DNA from: Akkermansiaceae bacterium
GTDB lineage: Bacteria; Verrucomicrobiota; Verrucomicrobiia; Verrucomicrobiales; Akkermansiaceae
Length of the DNA: 64,000 nucleotides
NCBI GenBank assembly: GCA_018402445.1
Contig: JAGYIT010000006.1
Location: 1-64,000, forward strand
Direction: 5' to 3'
Under the pieces are notes generated by a model. The model had not been told where the DNA came from. It was given only the letters and a program-made list of their open reading frames with translations, and searched no databases. Shown here one piece after another: positions 55,073-63,750 of the stretch (position 1 is its first letter; every line of letters starts with the position of its first letter). The position numbers were made by a program, and so were the translations under genes.

Positions 55073-56535
55073 CGCAGCCTTTTGACTGCGGGGAGAATCC
55101 CCGCTTTTCTATCCTTAGGCGGGATACAGGGCGCGGTTGGAAAGTTCCGCGCGCCCATGCTCACCGGGATCCCCCGTGAACAAAAGCGGCGAATGATCGC
55201 GCGCACTCAAAAGCCCTCCACGCCAGGCTTTACCGAGGCGCAGCCTTTTGAGTGCGGGGAGAATCCCCGCTTTTCTATCCTTAGGCGGGATACAGGGCGC
55301 GGTTGGAAAGTTCCGCGCGCCCATGATCACCGGAATCCCCCGTGAACAAAAGCGGCGAATGATCGCGCGCACTCAAAAGCCCTCCACGCCAGGCTTTACC
55401 GAGGCGCAGCCTTTTGACTGCGGGGAGAATCCCCGCTTTTCTATCCTTAGGCGGGATACAGGGCGAGGTTGGAAAGTTCCGCGCGCCCATGCTCACCGGA
55501 ATCCCCCGTGAACAAAAGCGGCGAATGATCGCGCGCACTCAAAAGCCCTCCACGCCAGGCTTTACCGAGGCGCAGCCTTTTGAGTGCGGGGAGAATCCCC
55601 GCTTTTCTATCCTTAGGCGGGATACAGGGCGAGGTTGGAAAGTTCCGCGCGCCCATGCTCACCGGAATCCCCCGTGAACAAAAGCGGCGAATGATCGCGC
55701 GCACTCAAAAGCCCTCCACGCCAGGCTTTACCGAGGCGCAGCCTTTTGACTGCGGGGAGAATCCCCGCTTTTCTATCCTTAGGCGGGATACAGGGCGAGG
55801 TTGGAAAGTTCCGCGCGCCCATGCTCACCGGAATCCCCCGTGAACAAAAGCGGCGAATGATCGCGCGCACTCAAAAGCCCTCCACGCCAGGCTTTACCGA
55901 GGCGCAGCCTTTTGAGTGCGGGGAGAATCCCCGCTTTTCTATCCTTAGGCGGGATACAGGGCGAGGTTGGAAAGTTCCGCGCGCCCATGCTCACCGGAAT
56001 CCCCCGTGAACAAAAGCGGCGAATGATCGCGCGCACTCAAAAGCCCTCCACGCCAGGCTTTACTGAGGCGCAGCCTTTTGAGTGCGGGGAGAATCCCCGC
56101 TTTTCTATCCTTAGGCGGGATACAGGGCGCGGTTGGAAAGTTCCGCGCGCCCATGCTCACCGGAATCCCCCGTGAACAAAAGCGGCGAATGATCGCGCGC
56201 ACTCAAAAGCCCTCCACGCCAGGCTTTACCGAGGCGCAGCCTTTTGAGTGCGGGGAGAATCCCCGCTTTTCTATCCTTAGGCGGGATACAGGGCGAGGTT
56301 GGAAAGTTCCGCGCGCCCATGCTCACCGGAATCCCCCGTGAACAAAAGCGGCGAATGATCGCGCGCACTCAAAAGCCCTCCACGCCAGGCTTTACCGAGG
56401 CGCAGCCTTTGAGTGCGGGGAGAATCCCGCTTTTCTATCCTTAGGCGGGATACAGGGCGAGGTTGGAAAGTTCCGCGCGCCCATGCTCACCGGAATCCCC
56501 CGTGAACAAAAGCGGCGAATGATCGCGCGCACTCA
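55073..56535. repeat. Nine tandem copies of a 166-bp palindromic repeat
   Basis: Units start at about 55073, 55239, 55405, 55571, 55737, 55903, 56069, 56235 and 56401 (the last has small deletions). Each unit has ends CTTTTGAGTGCG and CGCACTCAAAAG in inverted orientation, enclosing the hairpins GCGGGGAGAATCCCCGC and GCGCGGTTGGAAAGTTCCGC, and is followed by a 27-38 bp spacer. Units 1, 3 and 5 read GACTGCG where 2, 4, 6-8 read GAGTGCG, pointing to amplification of 332-bp dimers. ORFs in both strands are artefacts of the period. Confidence 0.95.
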
Positions 56536-57119
56536 AAAAGGCGACACCTCAAAAATCATCGAAAACGTTGAGATCATCGGTTTTGAAGGATTCGATGGTT
56601 TTCCGGAAAGCAGGCGTGCTGTTCTTCTCGAACCACGAAGCCGAGCACCAAGGATAATCGACAGCCCTCAACACTATCCCATGTTTCACCGGGTTGTTGT
56701 TCACATAATTCAATCGGGCGAAGTAGGATTTTTGAAAGGTAAGTGGCGTGTCGAAATAGTTATGCCAAACCTTTCGCCCTGGCTTCCCATCCAAAGCGTT
56801 GAGATGGATTGCGGTTCTACGATGAAGCGAGCCAATCCATTTCGCAAGCGACATCTTTCCCTCCTGCGGCGATTTCGCGATAAAATGGTAGTGATTGCTC
56901 AAAACCGCCCAAGCTTGGAGTTCCCACCCATGGGTCGCGGCACCAGCAACTAGGAGTTCGCAAAAATGACGAAGACGGGCGCGGGATTTGAGATGATGCA
57001 GCTTCAGATAAGTGCCAGCGGTTACCATATATAATCCGGGTGCGAAACAGTTGTGCGGTGGTGCATGCGGCCAAGGAACATCCATGGCAAAATTATGGAT
57101 CTCCCAAGGTCCGTTGTGA
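56536..57119. mobile_element. RAYT cassette interrupting the 166-bp array
   Basis: The array's usual spacer is replaced here by 584 bp holding the minus-strand RAYT gene. The junctions are CGCACTCAAAA (left) and GCCTTTTGAGTGCG (right, 57120), so the gene is bracketed by the same terminal inverted repeats that bound each array unit. Confidence 0.85.
56549..57085 (-). CDS. REP-associated tyrosine transposase (RAYT)
   Basis: A 178-residue Y1/HUH transposase. The N-terminal YMVTAGTYLKLHHLKSRARL strand pair, the HUH motif AVLSNHYHFIAKSP, KWIGSLHRRTAIHLN, then VWHNYFDTPLTFQKSYFARL and the catalytic Tyr in NYVNNNPVKHG, followed by YPWCSASWFE. The ATG at 57085 (MDVPWPHAPP) is preferred; upstream frame sequence translates the array. 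It appears intact, unlike the 43791 RAYT. It would act on the hairpins of the 166-bp units as single-stranded DNA; that link is inferred from its position. Confidence 0.9.
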   Translation of the reverse strand: MDVPWPHAPPHNCFAPGLYMVTAGTYLKLHHLKSRARLRHFCELLVAGAATHGWELQAWAVLSNHYHFIAKSPQEGKMSLAKWIGSLHRRTAIHLNALDGKPGRKVWHNYFDTPLTFQKSYFARLNYVNNNPVKHGIVLRAVDYPWCSASWFEKNSTPAFRKTIESFKTDDLNVFDDF

Positions 57120-57432
57120 AGCAGCCTTTTGAGTGCGGGGAGAATCCCCGCTTTTCTATCCTTAGGCGGGATACAGGGCGAGGTTGGAAAGTTCCGCGCG
57201 CCCATGCTCACCGGAATCCCCCGTGAACAAAAGCGGCGAATGATCGCGCGCACTCAAAAGCCCTCCACGCCAGGCTTTACCGAGGCGCAGCCTTTTGAGT
57301 GCGGGGAGAATCCCCGCTTTTCTATCCTTAGGCGGGATACAGGGCGCGGTTGGAAAGTTCCGCGCGCCCATGCTCACCGGAATCCCCCGTGAACAAAAGC
57401 GGCGAATGATCGCGCGCACTCAAAAGCCCTCC
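57120..57432. repeat. Two further copies of the 166-bp repeat
   Basis: Units at 57120 and 57286, the second ending CGCACTCAAAAGCCCTCC. They continue the array on the other side of the RAYT gene. Confidence 0.95.
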
Positions 57433-57568
57433 GCTCGGGGCAACGCTGAATTTCAAAGCTTACCGAACCAACCAACGGTTTGCTCCCTAGCTTGATCGCC
57501 CTGCGCCACGCACTCCGAAATCCATCTTTTTTCCACGTATTCCGTGGCAAGAGCTATTCATTCGCGAC

Positions 57569-58297
57569 TCAAGGAGTCACCTGATCCCAGTCGATCTGCT
57601 GTTCGGAAAAACTTTTTACGAAATCGGTAAGCTTCAAGTCCGCCTCAGCCTCGGTGATCTCAGCGTCTATCCATGGCATTTTCCCGAACCACATGGAGGT
57701 GGAAACGTAGGCCCAGCGCTGATCCATGCCCTTGAGCAGGCGGTCTTTCATGTCCACGAAAGTCCGGCCTAGATGGTTGTTGGTGATCCTGTCATGGCCG
57801 ACGAAGAAGTAGTAGGTCACGCAATTAAGTTCCAGAAACTCCGTCCTCTCCTCGTTGGTGGGAATTCTCTGGACGCTGCGCAGGCGTTTCACCTCGATGG
57901 TGCGCCCGTTGTCCAGATCGATCCCAAGATTCGTGGAGGAGAGGATGTGGTGACCCTGCGCCGGCATGCAGCGTTCCGGGCGGTGGATCGAGTTGTTGAT
58001 GTCCGCGCCGGAGAGCACCACGGAGAGATCAACCCGGTCGGGAACGGCGCCCCCCTCCTCGTCAAACTCGCCGATGCGCGGCTTGAGGCAGATCGCCTTC
58101 GCAAATTCCGTGTCCTTCGCGAGAGTTTCCCGCTCCGCCTCGCTGGCCATCTGTTGCTTGAAAAGCCAACCACCCCCCTCTTCGGGCAGATCCATTTTTA
58201 CCGCAGATTGTGCCACCTCTCCAGCTGAGGGCAGGAAATAGATCGAGCCGAGGGCGGCGGCCACGAATACGGGCAATAGCAAGGGTGCGGTTTTCAT
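57569..58297 (-). CDS. Exosortase-associated EpsI family protein
   Basis: A 242-residue protein with an N-terminal signal-anchor (TAPLLLPVFVAAALGSIYFL). The core has SGADINNSIHRPERCMPAQGH, the family's conserved HRPExCxPxxG motif, followed by VTYYFFVGHDRITNNHLGRT. The start is the ATG at 58297, overlapping the exosortase stop by four bases. EpsI proteins work with exosortases and may process or present the sorted proteins. No sorting-signal (PEP-CTERM-like) protein is in the window. Confidence 0.88.
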   Translation of the reverse strand: MKTAPLLLPVFVAAALGSIYFLPSAGEVAQSAVKMDLPEEGGGWLFKQQMASEAERETLAKDTEFAKAICLKPRIGEFDEEGGAVPDRVDLSVVLSGADINNSIHRPERCMPAQGHHILSSTNLGIDLDNGRTIEVKRLRSVQRIPTNEERTEFLELNCVTYYFFVGHDRITNNHLGRTFVDMKDRLLKGMDQRWAYVSTSMWFGKMPWIDAEITEAEADLKLTDFVKSFSEQQIDWDQVTP

Positions 58298-59310
58298 GGT
58301 CGGGCGACGAATACTTTTTCCTCCTTCTTGGCCTCGCTGTCTTTCACCACGACCTCGCGGCGCAAACGGCGTTTTGCGTTCTTTTTCCACGGCAATCCGC
58401 CCTCGAACAGCGAGTGCAGAACAAGCAGCAGGAATAGCGAAAAGGGATAGAACAGCAGCAGCCCGGACCAGTCGTGCCAGGTCGTGGCGGCCCATTCTGC
58501 ATCGCCATTTTCTGCGATCACAAAGATGGAAGTAACGCGCAGCGCGTTGCCGATGATCGCCAGCGGCAGTGCGGAGAGAAAAAGGACAGCTTTCTGCCAC
58601 AGGTGGATCTTGGCCACATAGGCCCACGCCGCGGAGATCATCAGCAGAGCCATCAGCGAGCGGATTCCGCTGCAGCCTGTCGCGATCTCAAGCGGCTTCC
58701 AGTCGCCTTTGACCGGCAGGATCGTGGTGCCCATGACCTTTGTCTCTACCCCGAAGAGCGAGGAGCCGTGGTGCGCCAGCGAAGTGGCGATGAGCTGGAG
58801 ATGCGTTGTGGCCTGCTGGAAACTGGGCAGCGGAACCGCCAGCCAGAAGAAAAACAGCGGGAAGGTCAGGATTTTCGCGACCCTCCAGCCCCAGAGGAAG
58901 TGACACGCCCCCCACAGCAGGAAGGGCAACCCACCCGCCGCGATGCGTGGCTGGAAAGTCCGGTAGGAGATCGCGTAAAGCGCCGCCCCGACGAACACCG
59001 CGATGAGACCCAGAAAACTGCCTTTGTCGTTCGCCGCCGCCTCTCGGAGATCCTTGAAGCGGTAAATAATGAGGCCGAGGATCACGAAGGGGAACAGCAG
59101 CCCGTGCTCATAATCCGTCTCGCCGTTCCAGGCTCCGTTGAGCCACCCGAAAACTGATTGCGAGCGATCCGTGGCGAAGCGCGGCTCGAACCCGTAGAAC
59201 CAGATCACTGCCACCAACGACAAAACCCCGGCTACAAGGATCAGCGGGTTGGCCGGGGTGAACCGGCCGGTTTCAGGGCCGGCGGGTTGGGTTGGAATGC
59301 TTTCGTTCAA
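58294..59310 (-). CDS. Exosortase/archaeosortase family protein
   Basis: A 338-residue polytopic membrane protein with eight or so helices. Catalytic residues are visible: Cys in EIATGCSGIRSLMALLM, Arg in IIGNALRVTSIFV and His in TTWHDWSGLLLFY. The C-terminus is basic and cytosolic. It is a transpeptidase-like enzyme that cleaves C-terminal sorting signals and transfers proteins to the cell surface. It is coupled to epsI. The exact subclass cannot be set by eye. Confidence 0.92.
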   Translation of the reverse strand: MNESIPTQPAGPETGRFTPANPLILVAGVLSLVAVIWFYGFEPRFATDRSQSVFGWLNGAWNGETDYEHGLLFPFVILGLIIYRFKDLREAAANDKGSFLGLIAVFVGAALYAISYRTFQPRIAAGGLPFLLWGACHFLWGWRVAKILTFPLFFFWLAVPLPSFQQATTHLQLIATSLAHHGSSLFGVETKVMGTTILPVKGDWKPLEIATGCSGIRSLMALLMISAAWAYVAKIHLWQKAVLFLSALPLAIIGNALRVTSIFVIAENGDAEWAATTWHDWSGLLLFYPFSLFLLLVLHSLFEGGLPWKKNAKRRLRREVVVKDSEAKKEEKVFVARP

Positions 59311-59390
59311 AAGTCAGTGGAGCCTAAAATGGGGTTAAGGCGCGCAAAGTATTGCCGACACGGCTCGGCCTGTCAACAATCCCCCCGCCC

Positions 59391-60317
59391 ATGAAAATCA
59401 TCAGCGGAACAGCCCACCGAGTCCTTTCGGGAAAGATCGCCGAAACCCTCGGCCAGCCCTTAGCGGATGTCCAGGTGGACGCCTTTCCGGACGGGGAAAC
59501 AGCGGTGAAAATCAACGAGAATGTCCGCGGTGAGGACGTCTTTATCATCCAGCCCTCCTGCCCCCCCACGAACCATAACATCATGGAGCTTCTGATCATG
59601 GTCGATGCCGCCCGCCGCGCTAGCGCCGAGCGAATCACCGCCGTGATGCCCTTTTTCGGATACGCCCGCCAAGATAGGAAAGACCAGCCGCGTGTGCCCA
59701 TCACCGCCAAGCTGGTGGCAAACCTCCTTACCTCCGCCGGTGTGAACCGCGTCCTCACCATGGATCTCCACGCCCCGCAGATTCAGGGTTTCTTCGATAT
59801 CCCGGTTGACCACCTCTACGCAAAACCCGCCCTCATCAGCTACCTCCGCGAGCGCCATCCGGATACCTCAAACCTCACCGTTGTCTCTCCGGACGTCGGC
59901 GGCGTGAAAATGGCGCGCGCCTACGCGGACGCCCTCGGAGCCGAGCTCGCCATCGTCGCCAAACACCGCATCTCCGCCACCCGTGTCGAGGCCATGAACG
60001 TCATTGGCGACGTCGAGGGCCGCGATGTCCTACTCGTCGATGACATGACAGAAACCGCCGGCACTCTCTGCGCCGCCGCAGAAATCCTCCACAAACACGG
60101 CGCGAAACGAATCTTCGCCGGCGTTTCCCACGCCATCATCAGCGAGATCGCTCATCAGCGGCTCGCGGACTCCGCCATCGAGGAGGTCATCACCACCGAT
60201 TCTGTCCCCCAGGCCTGCGGCCCGAAAATCCACGCCGTCTCCATCGCCCCCCTGCTCGGCGAGGCCATCCGCCGCATCAACGGCGGCCAATCCGTCACTT
60301 CCCTCTTTAGCGTGTAA
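59391..60317 (+). CDS. prs: Ribose-phosphate pyrophosphokinase
   Basis: A 308-residue PRPP synthetase making PRPP from ribose-5-phosphate and ATP. Landmarks: VDAFPDGETAVKINENVRGE, FFGYARQDRKDQPRVPITAK (ATP site), LTMDLHAPQIQGFFDIPVDH, and the PRPP loop VLLVDDMTETAGTL. The ATG at 59391 is preferred over 59352 because the family starts MKIxSGxA. It is a housekeeping gene. A palindromic repeat and a terminator follow. Confidence 0.95.
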   Translation: MKIISGTAHRVLSGKIAETLGQPLADVQVDAFPDGETAVKINENVRGEDVFIIQPSCPPTNHNIMELLIMVDAARRASAERITAVMPFFGYARQDRKDQPRVPITAKLVANLLTSAGVNRVLTMDLHAPQIQGFFDIPVDHLYAKPALISYLRERHPDTSNLTVVSPDVGGVKMARAYADALGAELAIVAKHRISATRVEAMNVIGDVEGRDVLLVDDMTETAGTLCAAAEILHKHGAKRIFAGVSHAIISEIAHQRLADSAIEEVITTDSVPQACGPKIHAVSIAPLLGEAIRRINGGQSVTSLFSV

Positions 60318-60319
60318 AA

Positions 60320-60372
60320 CGTAGCTGGGACTTGCAGTCCCAGTCCGTCGTCGGGACATCCTGTCCCGACTC
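60320..60372. repeat. Double-hairpin palindromic element, intergenic copy
   Basis: 53 bp: hairpin CTGGGACT-TGC-AGTCCCAG then TCGGGACA-TCC-TGTCCCGA. Another copy lies inside ppc (62151-62203) with compensating changes in the second stem. Confidence 0.9.
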
Positions 60373-60380
60373 TCATCTCC

Positions 60381-60423
60381 AAAGCGCGGCAACCCTCACC
60401 GGTTCCCGCGCTTTTTCATTTTC
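60381..60423 (+). terminator. Probable rho-independent terminator after prs
   Basis: AAAGCGCGG pairs with CCGCGCTTT across a 16-base loop, and is followed by TTCATTTT. It lies 63 bases after the prs stop. Confidence 0.7.
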
Positions 60424-60500
60424 CAACACCTCGGCCTGCAACATGCTTTCCCCGCCCCCAGCTCTTCCTTGAGAGTTGAATTTTGAAAGTTGAATTTTAG

Positions 60501-63284
60501 ATGAACACCCGTGACCAACTCCGCATCGAAGGCTTCGGCCTCATCGATGAACGACTCAATTATCTGCTCGGCTGCCTGCGCGACGCCCTTGCCAGCGCCG
60601 GAGAAACTCAGCTCCTGCCCTTCATGCCATGGTCGGGCAAAGAACCGCAACCCGGCGAGATCCCGCCCGAAGACCTCCCCAAGCTCTACTCCATCGGCTT
60701 CCAACTCCTCAACATGATCGAGGAACGAGTCGCAGCCGAAATCCGCCGCGAGCGGGAAAAAGCCCTTGGCGCGGACTCCATCCGTGGACTCTGGCCGCAG
60801 GCCCTGCGCGACCTCAAGGCTATGGGGCTTGGCCCTGAGGAAATCCTCGCCGTGCTCCGCGATGTCCACGTCGAACCCGTCCTCACCGCCCACCCCACCG
60901 AAGCAAAACGCGAGTCCGTCCGCGCCCGCCAACGTTCTCTCTACGAAGAACTCGTCCGCAACGAATACCCAAAATACACGGATCGCGAGAAACGCCGTAT
61001 CCGCGAACGCGTCGTCACCACCCTAGAGACCCTCTGGCTTACTGCCGAGATTCACCTCGTCCGCCCGGACATCAGCTCAGAACTGCGCAACGCCATCCAT
61101 TACCTCCGCGATCTCTTCCCCACCGCCATCAACCGCCTCGACCTCCATTTCACCGAGGCATGGCGCGATGCCGATCTACCGCTCGATCTCCTCCGCTCCG
61201 CCGGAAACATCCCTCGCCTCAGCTTCGGATCATGGATCGGCGGCGACCGCGACGGCCACCCGCTGGTTACGCCCGCCGTCACCCAGCACAGCCTCGACGA
61301 GCTGCGCCGCGCCGCCTTGCAGCTTTTGGAAAGGGAACTCTGCAACCTCGCCGCCCAGCTCACCGTTTCCCGCCAGATGATCGATGTCCCCGAGGAACTC
61401 CAGGAGCGCATCGACGAGCTGAGCTTCGTGATCTCGAACCAGACGGACGTGAAACGCATCCTCGACCACCAGACCGAGGAACCATGGCGGCAGCTCGCCA
61501 ACCTGATGGCCACCCTCCTTTCTGAACAGATGTCCGGAAAAGACGGCTACACCAGCCCGGCGCAGCTCACCTCAGATCTCGATCTCATTTCACGCACACT
61601 CACCGCCGCCGGCTGCCGCTTGCTGGAGGAACAGGCGATCCGCCCCGTGCGGCATAAGATCGAGATGTTCGGCTTCCACCTCGCCACCCTCGACGTCCGC
61701 CAGAACTCCGAGTTCCACGACCTCGCCATCGCCGAAATCCTCACCGCAGCAGGCATCGCGGACGGGGAAAATTTCCCGAAATGGCCGGAGGAAAAACGCC
61801 TCGCCTTACTCAACGCCGAGCTACTTTCCTCCCGTCCCTTCCTCCACGACGGGGCGCGCATCGGCCCGCATGCCGACAACGTCCTCGATACTTACCGCGT
61901 CCTCGTCCGCCACTGGAAACTCTCCGGAACCGCCGGCCTTGGATCGCTCATCGTCTCGATGACCCGCCAGCTTTCCGACCTCCTCGCCGTCTATCTCCTC
62001 ACCCGCGAGGCCGGACTGATGACACACACACCCGAGGGCATGGCCTGCCCGCTGCCCGTCGTCCCACTGTTCGAGACCATGGACGACCTTCACCGCTCTC
62101 CCGGCATCCTCACCGCCTTCCTCGACCACCCGCTCACCGCCCGATCCAACCGTAGCTGGGACTTGCAGTCCCAGTCCGTCGCCGGGACATCCTGTCCCGG
62201 CTCACCGAAGCAAACCCAGCAGATCATGCTCGGCTACTCGGACTCCAACAAAGACTGCGGCATCCTCGCCGCGCAGGTCGCCCTCCAGCGCGCCCAGTCC
62301 GCGCTCACGAAAGTGGGCTTGGAAAAGGGCGTCGCCCTCTGCTTCTTCCACGGCCGCGGTGGCACGATCTCGCGCGGCGCGGGCCCCACCCACTGGTTCA
62401 TGGCCGCCCTTCCGCACGGCGCGATGTCCGGCGGCTTCCGCATGACCGAGCAGGGCGAGACCATCGCCCAGAAATACGCGAACCTCGCCAACGCCACCTA
62501 CAACCTGGAACTGCTGCTCGCCGGAGCCGCCATCAACACCGCCCGGCACAAGCACCTCCCCGAAACCCCCGATCCCGCTGGCTCTTTCCTCGACGCCCTC
62601 TCGGCTTCCTCGCAAAAGGCCTACCAAACCCTCCTGAAATCCGAGGGCTTCATCGACTTCTACCGCCAGGCCACGCCCATCGACGCCCTGGAAAACGCCC
62701 GCATCGGCTCCCGCCCCGCCCGCCGCACCGGAAAAAAATCCCACTCCATCTCCGATCTCCGCGCCATCCCCTGGGTCTTCTCATGGACCCAAGCGCGCTA
62801 CTACCTCCCCGGCTGGTTCGGCGTCGGCTCCGCCCTTTCCGGACTCAAGGAAAACTCCCCCGCCGACTTCGCCGCGCTCAAGGCCGCCCTAGAAAAATCG
62901 ACCTTCCTCTCCTACGTCCTCACCAACGTCGAGACGAACCTCGCCTCCGCCAACCTCGGCCTCATGCGCGACTACGCCGCCCTTGTCACCGACCCGGAAA
63001 TCCGCACCCGTTTCATCGAAACCATCACCGCCGAGTTCGACCTCACGCAAAACCTCCTCGCCGAGCTCTTCGACGGCTCCATGGCGGAGCGCCGCCCCCG
63101 CATGGCGAAAACCCTCGGCATCCGCGAAGCCCCGCTGAAAGTCCTCCACCACCAGCAGATCGCCCTCCTCCGCGAGTGGCGCGCCCTCATCGAAAAGGAC
63201 AAGCAAACCGCCGCCGACGCCCTCCTCCCCAAGCTCCTTCTCTCCATCAACGCCATCGCATCGGGGCTTCGGACGACGGGGTGA
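60501..63284 (+). CDS. ppc: Phosphoenolpyruvate carboxylase
   Basis: A 927-residue enzyme forming oxaloacetate from PEP and bicarbonate. Landmarks: catalytic His in VLTAHPTEAKRESV, SWIGGDRDGHP, LGYSDSNKDCGILAA, FFHGRGGTISRGAGPTH and a C-terminus TTG (usual NTG). A 53-bp palindromic element is inserted in frame and is read as NRSWDLQSQSVAGTSCPGSP, between the LTARS segment and the QQIMLGYSDS motif; the frame stays open through it. The insert lies at a surface-like junction, so activity may persist. The first ATG is preceded by a GTTGAATTTT direct repeat. Confidence 0.93.
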   Translation: MNTRDQLRIEGFGLIDERLNYLLGCLRDALASAGETQLLPFMPWSGKEPQPGEIPPEDLPKLYSIGFQLLNMIEERVAAEIRREREKALGADSIRGLWPQALRDLKAMGLGPEEILAVLRDVHVEPVLTAHPTEAKRESVRARQRSLYEELVRNEYPKYTDREKRRIRERVVTTLETLWLTAEIHLVRPDISSELRNAIHYLRDLFPTAINRLDLHFTEAWRDADLPLDLLRSAGNIPRLSFGSWIGGDRDGHPLVTPAVTQHSLDELRRAALQLLERELCNLAAQLTVSRQMIDVPEELQERIDELSFVISNQTDVKRILDHQTEEPWRQLANLMATLLSEQMSGKDGYTSPAQLTSDLDLISRTLTAAGCRLLEEQAIRPVRHKIEMFGFHLATLDVRQNSEFHDLAIAEILTAAGIADGENFPKWPEEKRLALLNAELLSSRPFLHDGARIGPHADNVLDTYRVLVRHWKLSGTAGLGSLIVSMTRQLSDLLAVYLLTREAGLMTHTPEGMACPLPVVPLFETMDDLHRSPGILTAFLDHPLTARSNRSWDLQSQSVAGTSCPGSPKQTQQIMLGYSDSNKDCGILAAQVALQRAQSALTKVGLEKGVALCFFHGRGGTISRGAGPTHWFMAALPHGAMSGGFRMTEQGETIAQKYANLANATYNLELLLAGAAINTARHKHLPETPDPAGSFLDALSASSQKAYQTLLKSEGFIDFYRQATPIDALENARIGSRPARRTGKKSHSISDLRAIPWVFSWTQARYYLPGWFGVGSALSGLKENSPADFAALKAALEKSTFLSYVLTNVETNLASANLGLMRDYAALVTDPEIRTRFIETITAEFDLTQNLLAELFDGSMAERRPRMAKTLGIREAPLKVLHHQQIALLREWRALIEKDKQTAADALLPKLLLSINAIASGLRTTG
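62151..62203. repeat. In-frame palindromic element inside ppc
   Basis: Same 53-bp double hairpin as 60320-60372, with CCGGGACA-TCC-TGTCCCGG in stem 2: both arms changed compared with the intergenic copy, retaining pairing. It begins on a codon boundary (CGT AGC TGG). Confidence 0.92.
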
Positions 63285-63498
63285 GGGGCTATCGAAACAA
63301 CGCGTATGGCGTGACTTCAGGCCTAGCTTTGGGATGCGCGGCACTTTGCGGTGTGCGGCATCCTTCCCTCCTAGCGCCTTCCGCAGTGGAAAAACCGTAA
63401 CATCCACCGCAGCCGCCGTGAGCAGCCAAACAGACGGGCTTTCCGGCTTAGGAAAGCCGTTGAGAGAGAAAGGTGCAGTGGAGCGGTTTCCCGATGAA
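63285..63498. other. Intergenic sequence after ppc
   Basis: No gene or known motif. It contains the short inverted stretch CTTTCCGGCTTAGGAAAG. ORFs through it are not convincing. Confidence 0.4.
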
Positions 63499-63750
63499 CC
63501 TAAAATCCGCAGTTCAAACGAAGATTTTCACCGCAAAGGCGCAGAGGTCGCAGAGGGAACGCTGAGAAGAGTTTGTGTTTCGGGATAGTGCAGGGCATTT
63601 TTCACGGCAATTCCATTTCACCCATTGGGTGAACCATGCAGTTCCATCGTTTTTCCAAATTTTCTATCTTCCCACATGCAAGGCTCTGCGTTCCTTTGCG
63701 ACCTCTGCGACTCTGCGGTGAAAAATTGATACCCAACTGCGGTATTTAGG
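63499..63750. mobile_element. MITE-like element, copy 2 (inverted relative to copy 1)
   Basis: 252 bp, the reverse complement of 5350-5600 with very few differences. It begins CCTAAAATCCGCAGTT and ends AACTGCGGTATTTAGG. It contains CGCAGAGGTCGCAGAGG-type motifs and no gene. Confidence 0.8.

Noticed and set aside
55115..57419. 85-87 residue ORFs on both strands in the 166-bp array
   Set aside because: They recur with the repeat period on both strands and overlap each other completely; there is no coding signature.
55073..57432. Possible CRISPR array in the 166-bp repeats
   Set aside because: Units are 166 bp, near-identical throughout with no variable spacers, and no cas genes are nearby. 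Hairpin termini and a RAYT gene fit REP-like repeats.
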